A stretch of 64,000 nucleotides of DNA from contig NZ_HG992750.1 in the NCBI RefSeq assembly GCF_905175385.1, positions 682,001 through 746,000 on the forward strand, read 5' to 3'. The notes under the pieces were generated by a model. The model made no database searches. It saw nothing but the letters and a program-made list of their open reading frames with translations, and had not been told where the DNA came from. The position numbers were made by a program, and so were the translations under genes. Positions 46,136-57,519 of the stretch are shown here, piece after piece (positions within the stretch are counted from its first letter, which is position 1; each line of letters opens with the position of its first letter). This DNA is from Vibrio sp. B1FLJ16. Its GTDB lineage: Bacteria; Pseudomonadota; Gammaproteobacteria; Enterobacterales; Vibrionaceae.

Positions 46136-47140
46136 TTATTTAGCAGTGATAAGTGGGAAGTTATGCATTTGAGCGATAACTTTTGCTTTATCACTCGGTC
46201 TGTAGGCTCGTACAGCAATATTCCAGCCAGTATCAGTGACTTCAACGATATTACTAGATGCTCCACATGTTTTACCCTCTGGTGCAAAGTTGATGGTATA
46301 AGAGCCATCTTTATTTGGTGTTGCAGAAGTCGAATCAGCACTATTTTTGTTGGTCATCAACCAACCTTTTCCAGAATACGCAGTAATAGACCAGTACCCG
46401 CCTTCATCATAACTTAGCATAGGCGATTTAAAGGTCATACTCGCACACTCAACCTTACCTGTACCCGCTCGTGATGCATAAACAGCATAATCTGCTGGTA
46501 GGCCACCCCAGCCAACAGCCGTTCCAATCATAAATTGTTTATTGTCTGGTGTTGCTGTGATTCCTGGAGTAAACGCTTCTTCTGTTTTGATATCCCCAAC
46601 CTGTTTTTCCCATTTCGCACGAATCGCATCACGAGATGTATCATCCCAATCCGCCGCAGGTTTGAATGGTTTTGCTGATTTTGCATCAATCACAGCAGCA
46701 TCTTGTAGTCGATGGGCTTCATCCATACCCGCAGTAGTGGCAGTGCGCATGAGAATATAAATGTAATCCGATCCTGCGATCTTAGAGTCGATATAAATAT
46801 CTTCACCGCCGTAAATAGCCATATGGTTATCATGATTGTTATTGAACAAATGCATGATTTGGTAGGCTTTCCCTTTTGCCAAACGGAACGTAGCGCCCTT
46901 AGAAACGTCAACAACGGCAGTGGAATAAAGCAAGTCCGTATTAGAACGAATGATCATTTGATTTTCTACCGTTACACTCTCGCGATTATGATCAAAAGTA
47001 TTGACTGGTTGACGTTCTAATTGTCGTGTGAAATACAAATCAGTTTCTGCACGAGCAAAGTTTTCATCGGTTACTTCAACTGATGCCAAAGCCTGCATTG
47101 ATGTAATGGAAACAAGTGATGCTAACAATATCTTGTTCAT
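46136..47140 (-). CDS. Second secreted DUF1254/DUF1214-family protein
   Basis: 334 residues with a signal peptide (about 1-19, ending ALAS). DUF1254 segment (MIIRSNTDLLYSTAVVDVSKGATFRLAKGKAYQ) and DUF1214 segment (GGYWSITAYSGKGWLMTNKN, NKDGSYTINFAPEG, DTGWNIAVRAYRPSDK). The same family as the gene at 43632 but clearly diverged. Its stop codon is immediately next to a MITE, so its 3' UTR and terminator have been replaced by the element. Confidence 0.85.
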   Translation of the reverse strand: MNKILLASLVSITSMQALASVEVTDENFARAETDLYFTRQLERQPVNTFDHNRESVTVENQMIIRSNTDLLYSTAVVDVSKGATFRLAKGKAYQIMHLFNNNHDNHMAIYGGEDIYIDSKIAGSDYIYILMRTATTAGMDEAHRLQDAAVIDAKSAKPFKPAADWDDTSRDAIRAKWEKQVGDIKTEEAFTPGITATPDNKQFMIGTAVGWGGLPADYAVYASRAGTGKVECASMTFKSPMLSYDEGGYWSITAYSGKGWLMTNKNSADSTSATPNKDGSYTINFAPEGKTCGASSNIVEVTDTGWNIAVRAYRPSDKAKVIAQMHNFPLITAK

Positions 47141-47265
47141 AGAGTGTTCCTTGAGCTACTACTCAAAATATTAGTTTAAAGATAGTCTAATCTTATAGAT
47201 TTTTAAGCTTCAGAAGATATGAATTAAAGAGATCATTTTCATTTTCATTGTCGCATACTTAGACG

Positions 47266-47703
47266 CAGCTTTCGTATCTAGGAACTCAGAGCGCCAACCA
47301 AATCGATTTCGCCGCAGCTTCAGTTAGCTGCGAAATGTCGGATTAAGATCTGGTATGTACTAACGCCAACGGTTCTTCCGCTTTAACATCAGTGTCCTTG
47401 GAAAGTGCTGATATTGGCAGTTATGCTGGGACTTATCAGGCAAGGTACTCTGATGCTCTGTATCAGATGTCGATTGATCAATCAGGATCATTATTGTTAA
47501 CTGGTTCTTCTTGTAATAGCGAAGGTTCACTTGTTACTTCTGGCTCGGTGGGAAACCTAGTAATGAAGGAGCTAACTGATGAGCAGTGCATTGAAACAGG
47601 AACAGTAAATATTGTAATGCTTGAAGTCGATAACGATTCGTTGGTTAGCATCAATGTCCAGACAGATAGTGATCAACTCCCGCAAGTCTGGATCAAATTG
47701 TAA
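47266..47703 (+). pseudogene. Broken second copy of the lipoprotein gene
   Basis: Aligns with residues from about 70 to the end of the lipoprotein at 41755. It has no signal peptide or start, and one Gln codon has become TAA (47344-47346; CAA in the intact copy). The frame is otherwise preserved to the stop at 47701, so decay is recent. Confidence 0.85.
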
Positions 47704-47757
47704 AAAGTTTACAGTGTAAACAAATAATCCGCAGATTTAACACTTTGATACGTTATT

Positions 47758-47786
47758 AGGGATCTATGATTGTCGATCCCTTTTTA
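47758..47786 (+). terminator. Duplicated terminator in repeat copy 2
   Basis: AGGGATC / GATCCCT (47758-47764 with 47775-47781), now perfectly paired, followed by a T run. Confidence 0.75.
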
Positions 47787-47953
47787 TTTTCTTTAAAAAT
47801 CATAATCTTATTAGATTTTTTGAAGCCTTAAACGCGCGTTAGCAGCTAAAGACTATATGGGTTAAAGAAATAATAAACCAGCTAGGTGTCACTTCGAAAG
47901 GATCAAAGGCTTTTCAAAGGCGAAGAAAAGCCTGAAACACCGCTGAAAAGAAA

Positions 47954-48038
47954 TCATTCAGGGTTACCATTAAGAACGTAATTTCGAGCTTCCCGATTCA
48001 AGTGCCCAAGTAACGCTTTTATGTGTTGCAACTTTATA
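47954..48038 (-). pseudogene. 3' fragment of the ProXp-ala deacylase gene
   Basis: The last 28 codons or so of the deacylase gene at 42651, duplicated with the repeat; the rest of the gene is absent, so it cannot be expressed as a protein. Confidence 0.8.
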
Positions 48039-48055
48039 GCGAGGTCAAGATTCAT

Positions 48056-48320
48056 ATACCCAAATGACTTCAAGATGCAGGATTCAGAGCAATGTCACTG
48101 GCACAAGTTCAAGGAAAATGATGCTGCGAAATAGCTAGCTCTTTCCAAATCATATGACGCTGAAATTGTGCCAGTGACATGCTCCCAAAGGGCGAGTTGC
48201 CTTGATTTACAGCCTTTGTTAACGATTTTCGATTTAGAACCACTAGATCTTCAAATCGTTGCCGCGCCTGGGAACCAAGCCATTCTCGCTGAACCTAGCA
48301 TCTTGAGGTTACTTGGGAAT
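48056..48320. repeat. 265-bp palindromic intergenic element with inverted ends
   Basis: The left end ATACCCAAATGACTTCAAG and the complement of the right end ATTCCCAAGTAACCTCAAG are inverted repeats that continue with similar GATGC and AGGTTCAG stretches. An inner perfect 15-bp inverted repeat ATGTCACTGGCACAA (48092-48106, complement 48166-48180) forms a second hairpin. Partial copies lie at 1436 and 43291. It looks like a dispersed Vibrio-type repeat or non-autonomous element; no clear target duplication is seen. Confidence 0.65.
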
Positions 48321-48326
48321 AGTGAC

Positions 48327-49286
48327 TTATTGTTTATTAAACTCTTCCCATAAAACGATTGCAGCAGCGAGATCTTCAAGCGAAGCACCAACGGATTTGA
48401 ACAAAGTTATGGAGTTATCCGTCTTACGACCTGGAATTTCGTCACGGGTCAGTTGTTCTAAGTCACCCAAAATCTGGTCCATCTTGAAATAACCTTCGTC
48501 AACAGCCTGGTGCAGATCACCGGCTTCACCCATAGCGCCAGCCCAAGTGTCGACATATACGTCGCTTCTCTCTACGGCAACTCCGTCACATTCGCGCATA
48601 TCTTTTCTGAACGCGCCAACCAAATCGAGGTGAGTTCCTTCTGTTAACCAGTTACCTTTGATTATTGGCTGCTTAGAAAGTGTTGCACAACTAATAATGT
48701 CGGCTTCGCTTGACGCTTGCTCTAAGCTTTTTACTACTGAGATGTCTTCAATGCGACAAAATTCACCTTGGTAGCTTTGATACTGAGTGACCAGCTCTTT
48801 TGCTTTGTCTTGGTTACGCCCCCAGACCAGTACACGTTTAATCGGGCGTACCGCAGCATGCGCCTCAATTAACATCGGTGCGACTTGTCCGGTACCAACA
48901 ATGAGTAAGGTTTCTGCTGACGGCTTGGCGAGATATCTGGCGGCTAACGCTGAAGCCGCTGCAGTGCGTCGGCGTGTTAACTCATTTCCTGCAATACATG
49001 CGATCGTTTGGCCATGCTTACCTTCAGATAGCATATACAGGCCAGAAATGGAGGGCAGGCCAACAGCGGAGTTTTGCGGAAACACATTTAGCATTTTCAT
49101 ACCAATGTAGCCATCTTGTTCCCAAGCTGGCATTAATAGCATGGTTGCTTCTCCATCAGGTCTTTCAATCGTGTGATGGTGACGAGAGGGGGCGTAAACG
49201 CCTTTACGAAAGGTTTCATCAAGTTTATTAATTAACGCATTCCATGGTAGGTGACTGGCAACTTGATCTGCAGATATGAATTTCAT
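48327..49286 (-). CDS. Ornithine cyclodeaminase / mu-crystallin family imine reductase
   Basis: 319 residues from the ATG at 49286, which has GAGGA seven bases upstream (an upstream in-frame start at 49355 would run into the permease gene). Substrate Lys in GMKMLNVFP, Arg in ELTRRRTAAASALAARYLA, Rossmann motif LIVGTGQVAP. The catalytic Asp of true ornithine cyclodeaminases (GGDCPGKTE) is replaced by GAFRKDMRE, as in ketimine or pyrroline-2-carboxylate reductases. It is encoded with a TRAP transporter and a ProC paralogue, so it probably reduces an imported cyclic imino acid or its product. Confidence 0.82.
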   Translation of the reverse strand: MKFISADQVASHLPWNALINKLDETFRKGVYAPSRHHHTIERPDGEATMLLMPAWEQDGYIGMKMLNVFPQNSAVGLPSISGLYMLSEGKHGQTIACIAGNELTRRRTAAASALAARYLAKPSAETLLIVGTGQVAPMLIEAHAAVRPIKRVLVWGRNQDKAKELVTQYQSYQGEFCRIEDISVVKSLEQASSEADIISCATLSKQPIIKGNWLTEGTHLDLVGAFRKDMRECDGVAVERSDVYVDTWAGAMGEAGDLHQAVDEGYFKMDQILGDLEQLTRDEIPGRKTDNSITLFKSVGASLEDLAAAIVLWEEFNKQ

Positions 49287-49338
49287 AAATCCTCGAATAA
49301 GTAAAAACTGGCAGCGTGTGCTGCCAGAAGAAAGGTTA

Positions 49339-50664
49339 TTACCAAGCCGGACCACTAGTTACTTCAGGTAACCATAAAGCGGTAGCAGGAAAAGCCAGGA
49401 TGGCAGTAAGAACGAGCAATTGAATTATGATAAACGGCACAACTCCAGCGTACATGTGGCGCAGCGTAATATCAGGAGGCGTAATTGCCCGAAGGTAGAA
49501 GATTGACGGCGCTAATGGTGGTGTTAAGTAACTGGTTTGTAGCACGACTAAGAATGCAACACAGAACCACACTTCATCAAAGCCTAGTAAACGTACAACT
49601 GGCATTGCGACCGGAATGATGATCAAAACAACCGACATCATATCGAGGACGAAACCAGCCAAGAACGCAATGAACAGTATCAAGCCTATAATTGCCCATG
49701 GCTCTAGTCCCGTACCCATCAATATAGATTGCACTGTTGCCATACCGCCTGTTGCGAAGAAGACGCCAGCAAACATGTTTCCGCCCATTACGATCATCAA
49801 GATCATCGCTGAAATATTAACGGTGCTCATCAGCGAGTTCCAGACAACTGTTTTCGTAAGATTACGGTAACTAGCCGCAAGAATAATAGAGCCCAAGGCA
49901 CCACAAGCGGCTGCTTCTGTTGGAGTCGCAAGTCCCATTAAAATGGTGCCCAGAACAGCAAAAATAAGCACGGCGGCTGGTAATAATGCAGTTGCTGTCG
50001 CCCAAAGCTTATCTTTCAGCGGGTAGCCGGTTTCATCTTCGATTTGACGTGGTGCAACAGAAGGTTTTAGCCAAGCTAAAACGATGACATAAAGAATAAA
50101 CAGTATTGCCATCATCAAGCCGGGCATCAACAATCCGCTGAATAGCTGACCAACAGAAACACCCGCAACCGGACCTAAAACAATTACAGTAATAGAAGGG
50201 GGGATTGCGGTACCCAATGAGCCACTTGCGCAAATAACGCCGGATAGCAGGCGTTTATCATAAGCGTGTTTCATCATGATAGGAATGGCTAACATGCCTA
50301 TAACGGCTTCTGTTGCGCCAACCACACCACTTGCAGCAGCAAATATTGTCCCTAACAGAATAGAGCCAACACCTAATCCGCCAGGTGTGGAATGCGTCCA
50401 CATGTGTATGGCTTTAAACAGGCGCTCGGCTATCCCGGACTTTTCGAGCATGGCTCCCATGAATATGAAAAGTGGGACGGCGGCGAGAATAGAGTTTGAA
50501 GCAGTTTCTTCAATTTTGCTGAGCAACTGGTAAGCGGTTACGTCACCGAACAGTGCTAAGCCAAAAATGGCTGCAACCAATATCATTGAGAACGCAATTT
50601 GAAATCCGGCAAAGATCAATAGCATCAGAGCCGGGAACATCAACAGAGAAAGGTAATCACTCAT
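49339..50664 (-). CDS. TRAP transporter large permease (DctM)
   Basis: 441 residues with about twelve membrane segments, the ion-coupled transport subunit. Signatures: FLFMGAMLEKSGIAERLFKA, GGLGVGSILLGTIFAAASGVVGATEAVIG and the C-terminal QTSYLTPPLAPSIFYLRAITPPDI, all typical of DctM. Its start overlaps the DctQ stop by four bases. Confidence 0.94.
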   Translation of the reverse strand: MSDYLSLLMFPALMLLIFAGFQIAFSMILVAAIFGLALFGDVTAYQLLSKIEETASNSILAAVPLFIFMGAMLEKSGIAERLFKAIHMWTHSTPGGLGVGSILLGTIFAAASGVVGATEAVIGMLAIPIMMKHAYDKRLLSGVICASGSLGTAIPPSITVIVLGPVAGVSVGQLFSGLLMPGLMMAILFILYVIVLAWLKPSVAPRQIEDETGYPLKDKLWATATALLPAAVLIFAVLGTILMGLATPTEAAACGALGSIILAASYRNLTKTVVWNSLMSTVNISAMILMIVMGGNMFAGVFFATGGMATVQSILMGTGLEPWAIIGLILFIAFLAGFVLDMMSVVLIIIPVAMPVVRLLGFDEVWFCVAFLVVLQTSYLTPPLAPSIFYLRAITPPDITLRHMYAGVVPFIIIQLLVLTAILAFPATALWLPEVTSGPAW

Positions 50665-51164
50665 AACTTAACCTCGCGGCCAAGTGCGGTTTGAGTTGAT
50701 TTCAGCAGCTCGGCAAATATTTGTAGACTTAGTGTTGTCAGACCGACGAACCAGACCAAATAGACTGGCCACATGACAGGGTTCCATGCTGATCGACCCG
50801 AGCGCTCATTGCTTTCAAAAGCTTCATAGAAATAAAGGTAAAGCTCTAGGCTGATCCAACAGACAATAGGGAGAAACATCAGGTAGCAAAGTGACCGAAC
50901 GGCCGCATTTACACGGGAACTGAGTTTGAGTGTGACGACATCAACACTAACGTGTTGGCCAAGTCTCAGGGCGTTAGCGATACCCAGCATGAATATTGCT
51001 CCCATGACCATATAGCTTATTTCAAATGCCCATAGGGTAGGAGTGTCGAAGACATAGCGGCTGAAGACCTCGAATACGAGAGCGCCAATGAGTGGCAATA
51101 CCAGGAAAGCGGCGATATGGCCAGAAAAGCGCGTCAGTGCTTCGATACTAGTAATTAACTTCAT
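50661..51164 (-). CDS. TRAP transporter small permease (DctQ)
   Basis: 167 residues with four membrane segments, including VFSRYVFDTPTLWAFEISYMVMGAIFMLGIANALRLGQHVSVDVV, the DctQ signature. It pairs with the large permease. The gene lies about 100 bp downstream of dctP, with an attenuator-like hairpin between. Confidence 0.92.
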   Translation of the reverse strand: MKLITSIEALTRFSGHIAAFLVLPLIGALVFEVFSRYVFDTPTLWAFEISYMVMGAIFMLGIANALRLGQHVSVDVVTLKLSSRVNAAVRSLCYLMFLPIVCWISLELYLYFYEAFESNERSGRSAWNPVMWPVYLVWFVGLTTLSLQIFAELLKSTQTALGREVKL

Positions 51165-51189
51165 AGTGTGAACCTAAAAATTACGAACT

Positions 51190-51225
51190 GAAAAGCAAAA
51201 ATGGCAGCCGCTTTACAGCGGCTGC
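51190..51225 (-). terminator. Intra-operon attenuator between dctP and dctQ
   Basis: Perfect 9-bp stem GCAGCCGCT / AGCGGCTGC (51204-51212 with 51217-51225), four-base loop, followed on the minus strand by CATTTTTGCTTTT. Such a site would lower permease expression relative to the abundant binding protein. Confidence 0.65.
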
Positions 51226-51266
51226 TTATACCCGAATAACGTTAAGTTATGTGAATACAGGGCAAG

Positions 51267-52325
51267 TTAACCTTCGTTTTCGCCGATTTTTAGGCGGTAT
51301 TCTGGCCAGAGTTTGATCTTGTCTTTGAATGCACGTTGAGAAGTTAAAACACGTTTGAACCATTCGTTATCTGCGGCATGCTCGTCTTCCCATTTCTTGG
51401 TTTCGTCGAGGATTTTACTGATGAGTTCCGGCTCTAAACGAACGATCTCATTCTTTCCTTCAACCAGTTCTTTGTACGCATCTAAATCAGCGTAAGAAGC
51501 GGATAACCATGAATCAAACAGAGACAATTTAGCCGCTTGGCGTACTAGAGATTTGTTCTCGTCAGAAAGTTTGTTCCACGCTTTCTCATTCACTTGGCAC
51601 TCAAGAACGCCACCTGATTGGTGAATACCCGGCAAAATGACGTACTTAGCGACTTCCTGGAAACCGGTAGGGCGGTTCATTTCTGGGCTTCCCCACTCCG
51701 CAGCGTCGATCACACCGCGCTCTAGAGCGGAGTAAATATCACTACCTGCCATTACAACCGTCGACGCACCTAAGCGTGATGCGATTTCCGCCCAGGCACC
51801 TGACGTACGGATGCGTAAGCCTTGGAAGTCCTCAAATGTACGTACTGGTTTATTGGAGTGAAGGAAAATTTCGGTGCCAAGAATGGAACAAGGAAAGGCA
51901 ACCACACCAAACTTTTCTTTACGGTATTGCTCGTATAACTCGATGCCGCCGCCTTTGTACATCCACAACATAAACTCTTCTGGCGAAAGCCCACTTGAGT
52001 GGCCAGCAAGTAGGGCCGTTGTTGGATCTTTACCGTAGTCGTAGTTAATGTAGTTGTGGCTGACAGTTGCTATACCAGATTTTACTGAGTCGGTAACTTT
52101 AAGCGCGCTGCCTAGCGTACCACCGGGAAATACTTTCGCAGTAATTTCACCGTGGGTAAGCTCACTAACATTATCAGCAAAGTATTTTGCATCGCGCTCC
52201 AGCCACGGGCCACCGGACCATGGTGTTGCCATACGCCATTCATCTGCATAGACGCTGGTTGTTGCGACGGAAACACAAGCGGCTAACGTAGCGGTTTTTA
52301 GAATCTTACGGAGATTTCCTTTCAT
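51267..52325 (-). CDS. TRAP transporter substrate-binding protein (DctP)
   Basis: 352 residues with a signal peptide (about 1-27, ending VYA). Starts DEWRMATPWSGGPWLERDAKYFADNV; the conserved Arg that binds the carboxylate of the ligand is in FEDFQGLRIRTSGAW, followed by DIYSALERGVIDAAEWG. The TAXI/DctP-P group with WRMATPW starts often binds 2-oxo or amino/imino acids; the neighbours suggest a proline-, pipecolate- or hydroxyproline-like ligand (inference). Confidence 0.92.
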   Translation of the reverse strand: MKGNLRKILKTATLAACVSVATTSVYADEWRMATPWSGGPWLERDAKYFADNVSELTHGEITAKVFPGGTLGSALKVTDSVKSGIATVSHNYINYDYGKDPTTALLAGHSSGLSPEEFMLWMYKGGGIELYEQYRKEKFGVVAFPCSILGTEIFLHSNKPVRTFEDFQGLRIRTSGAWAEIASRLGASTVVMAGSDIYSALERGVIDAAEWGSPEMNRPTGFQEVAKYVILPGIHQSGGVLECQVNEKAWNKLSDENKSLVRQAAKLSLFDSWLSASYADLDAYKELVEGKNEIVRLEPELISKILDETKKWEDEHAADNEWFKRVLTSQRAFKDKIKLWPEYRLKIGENEG

Positions 52326-52396
52326 CTTTACTTAGTCCTTTTAGTTATTAGATTGGATAAATGAGTGAAAATGTAACCTTTTAGTTTTAAAAGCAT

Positions 52397-53221
52397 TTAA
52401 CCAAAGAGAGATTGCATTTCTTCTGCTCGGTCAGCGCAGTCGCGCATCGCTTTCTCAACAATCAATCTCAGGTTAGCGTTCTCAAAAGAGGAGATAGCGC
52501 GCTCTGTTGAACCTTGCGGCGACATCACATTACGCATGAGTTGTTCTGGATCCTGTTCACCGGTTAAAGCCATTGAAGCGGCACCTAAACCAGTTTGCAG
52601 GGTGAGTTTTCTTGCGGTTTCACGTGGTAAACCTTGTGCTACGGCGGCATCTTCCATTGCCTGGAAGAATAAGAAAAAGTAAGCAGGCGCACTGCCTGCT
52701 ACGGCAGTTGCAGCGTTGATTAAAGATTCGTCACTCAACCATTCAACCAGACCTGTGCTATTTAATATCTCTTCAACATGGTTTTTCTGGTCTGTTGAAA
52801 CGTCTGAGCTTGCCACCAAACTGGTTGCTCCGCAGCCGATCATTGCGGGTGTATTGGGCATAGCACGAACGATAGGAGTAGATTGTCCTAGCCAGTTCTT
52901 CAGAGATTCGAGAGAAATACCCGCAGCGATTGAGAGAACAAGAGGCTGAGTTTCTCGTTTGTTTAATGTTGGGCGTAACTCTGCACAAACTTGCTTGAGA
53001 ATCTGAGGCTTTACCGCGAGCACTACAATGTCGGCGTCTGCTATTGCAGTGCAATTATCGCTGGTGGTGTTAATCGAGTACTTGGCTTGGATAGATTCCA
53101 ACATGGCTGAATCTGGCGAAGTCGTTGTGATCTTTTCTGCTGGATATTGATTGCTAATCAAACCACCAACAATCGCACTAGCCATGTTTCCTGAACCAAT
53201 AAACGTTATCTTTGCAGCCAT
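52397..53221 (-). CDS. proC: Pyrroline-5-carboxylate reductase family protein (ProC paralogue)
   Basis: 274 residues from the ATG at 53221 (MAAKITFIGSGNMA), preceded by GGAAGAGAG. NADPH-dependent reduction of pyrroline-5-carboxylate to proline. Rossmann motif FIGSGNMASAIVGGL, VRAMPNTPAMIGCGAT and the C-terminal VAGSAPAYFFLFFQAMEDAAVAQGLPRETA and MSPQGSTERAI signatures are complete. Its place in a transport cluster suggests a catabolic or dedicated copy; the housekeeping proC is usually elsewhere. Confidence 0.9.
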   Translation of the reverse strand: MAAKITFIGSGNMASAIVGGLISNQYPAEKITTTSPDSAMLESIQAKYSINTTSDNCTAIADADIVVLAVKPQILKQVCAELRPTLNKRETQPLVLSIAAGISLESLKNWLGQSTPIVRAMPNTPAMIGCGATSLVASSDVSTDQKNHVEEILNSTGLVEWLSDESLINAATAVAGSAPAYFFLFFQAMEDAAVAQGLPRETARKLTLQTGLGAASMALTGEQDPEQLMRNVMSPQGSTERAISSFENANLRLIVEKAMRDCADRAEEMQSLFG

Positions 53222-53443
53222 TTTTCTCTCTTCCGAATAAGTATTCATTTCTATTTGCGAGCAGTTCTAGCATTTAAGCAGTTACGTTTGTTGAGCTCTT
53301 GTTTAAAACTCATGACTTTTTGCGCATTTTGCGGTAATTGATTAACACTTGTAACTTTTTTGAAATGATTGGTGTGTTTTTGAACTTTATTTGGTATAAG
53401 AGAATAATTCTTATTAACTGAGCTTTTACTCATCGAGAGAGAC

Positions 53444-54217
53444 ATGGGACTGCATATACGAACGGAATCGCTGCAGAATAGCTGCTTGCATCATGATCAC
53501 GACTATCATCAAATTGTTGTCGCCTTTAAAGGAAGTGCCGCATTTGAAGTGGAAGGGCGTGGTGGGCAAGTTGATCCCTTTCATGGCTGCCTAGTTCCCG
53601 GTGGAGACGTGCATTTCTATGAAGGTATAGGTGATAACAGCCATATAATTATGGATATCCCAACAGAGTATATTGGCCCTCAAGTTGAGCGGTTGTTTGA
53701 TGGGGCTAACTATTTTGATATTGACCCGGGTTTGCGTTATCTCCTTGCTTATATTTATCGCGAATCTCAAATGCTGAGCAGCTATCCTGAAGCCGCAGAA
53801 GGGGTGGCAACGGCTTTCTTATCCAGTCTTCATCAAAGGCTGTACGATGGAAGCGACTTGCAACGTACATCCCGAGGTCGTTTGGATTTGGTGGCCATTG
53901 ATGAGTTTATTCAGAAACATATTGATGAGCCGCTTTCGACTTCCGTTTTGGCTTCAATCAGTAACGTGAGTCCCGGCCATTTTCATGAACTATTTCGTAA
54001 CGCCTCAGGGATGACACCGGGGCAATACCTTCTGACTGCTCGAATGAAACGCGCAAGACAAATGATCTTAGATACCCGACTACCATTAATTGAAATCGCC
54101 ATAAGTGTTGGTTTTTCAAGCCAAAGTGCGCTTACTCACGCGTTTAGACGTTTTTATAACGAGACACCGGGGCAGTTGAGAAGAAAAGTATCACCACATT
54201 CAAGTAATCAACTCTGA
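53444..54217 (+). CDS. AraC-family transcriptional regulator
   Basis: 257 residues. An N-terminal cupin-like domain (HDHDYHQIVVAFKGSAAFEVEG, LVPGGDVHFYEG) probably binds the effector; two helix-turn-helix motifs at about 155-250 (LASISNVSPGHFHELFRNASGMTPGQYLLTARMKRAR, IAISVGFSSQSALTHAFRRFYNETPGQ). Divergent from the ProC/TRAP cluster, so it is the likely activator of that operon. Confidence 0.9.
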   Translation: MGLHIRTESLQNSCLHHDHDYHQIVVAFKGSAAFEVEGRGGQVDPFHGCLVPGGDVHFYEGIGDNSHIIMDIPTEYIGPQVERLFDGANYFDIDPGLRYLLAYIYRESQMLSSYPEAAEGVATAFLSSLHQRLYDGSDLQRTSRGRLDLVAIDEFIQKHIDEPLSTSVLASISNVSPGHFHELFRNASGMTPGQYLLTARMKRARQMILDTRLPLIEIAISVGFSSQSALTHAFRRFYNETPGQLRRKVSPHSSNQL

Positions 54218-54333
54218 AGCCTAGCAGCGCATAATTTACGTCTATTTAGCAGCAGTTCTCTGGACTTCTTACAACTCTCTCGTATTTTGATCTTTCCACA
54301 ATGTTGTCAGTTCACCTGCGATAGGTATAAAAA

Positions 54334-54362
54334 AAACTCCCGCATAAGGCGGGAGTTTGTTC
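54334..54362. terminator. Bidirectional terminator between araC-type gene and katG
   Basis: The stem AAACTCCCGC / GCGGGAGTTT (54334-54343 with 54349-54358) has A and T runs on both sides and serves two convergent genes. Confidence 0.88.
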
Positions 54363-54385
54363 TTTATTGCATTTATTTGAATCGG

Positions 54386-57408
<3,023 letters not shown>

Positions 57409-57519
57409 ATGAACTTAAGTTTAGCTACTCTAAACAAGCGTTTAAATATAGTGAGCTTTAGCGTTTTACTAGTAAATTTTCGCCAATGCTCATGTAAACG
57501 TGAGAGGCAACTTGTATGA
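57409..57519 (+). CDS. Small ORF (36 codons) translationally coupled to the flavoenzyme gene
   Basis: ATG at 57409 with AAAGG eight bases upstream; encodes MNLSLATLNKRLNIVSFSVL and 16 more residues, mildly hydrophobic in the middle and basic at the end. Its stop overlaps the next start as ATGA (57516-57519). The sequence round its start (GAAAGGCAGATTGTATGAAC) nearly repeats the start region of the next gene (GAGAGGCAACTTGTATGAAT), so it may be a duplicated start site or a leader peptide. Confidence 0.4.
   Translation: MNLSLATLNKRLNIVSFSVLLVNFRQCSCKRERQLV

Larger units (their letters stand above)
47266..48038 (+). repeat. Direct repeat copy 2 (about 773 bp)
   Basis: The second copy of the block at 41962-42735, same orientation. 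Its left edge joins the upstream region of the second DUF1254 gene and its right edge ends 17 bp before the palindromic element at 48056. Together the copies enclose about 4.5 kb. Confidence 0.9.
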
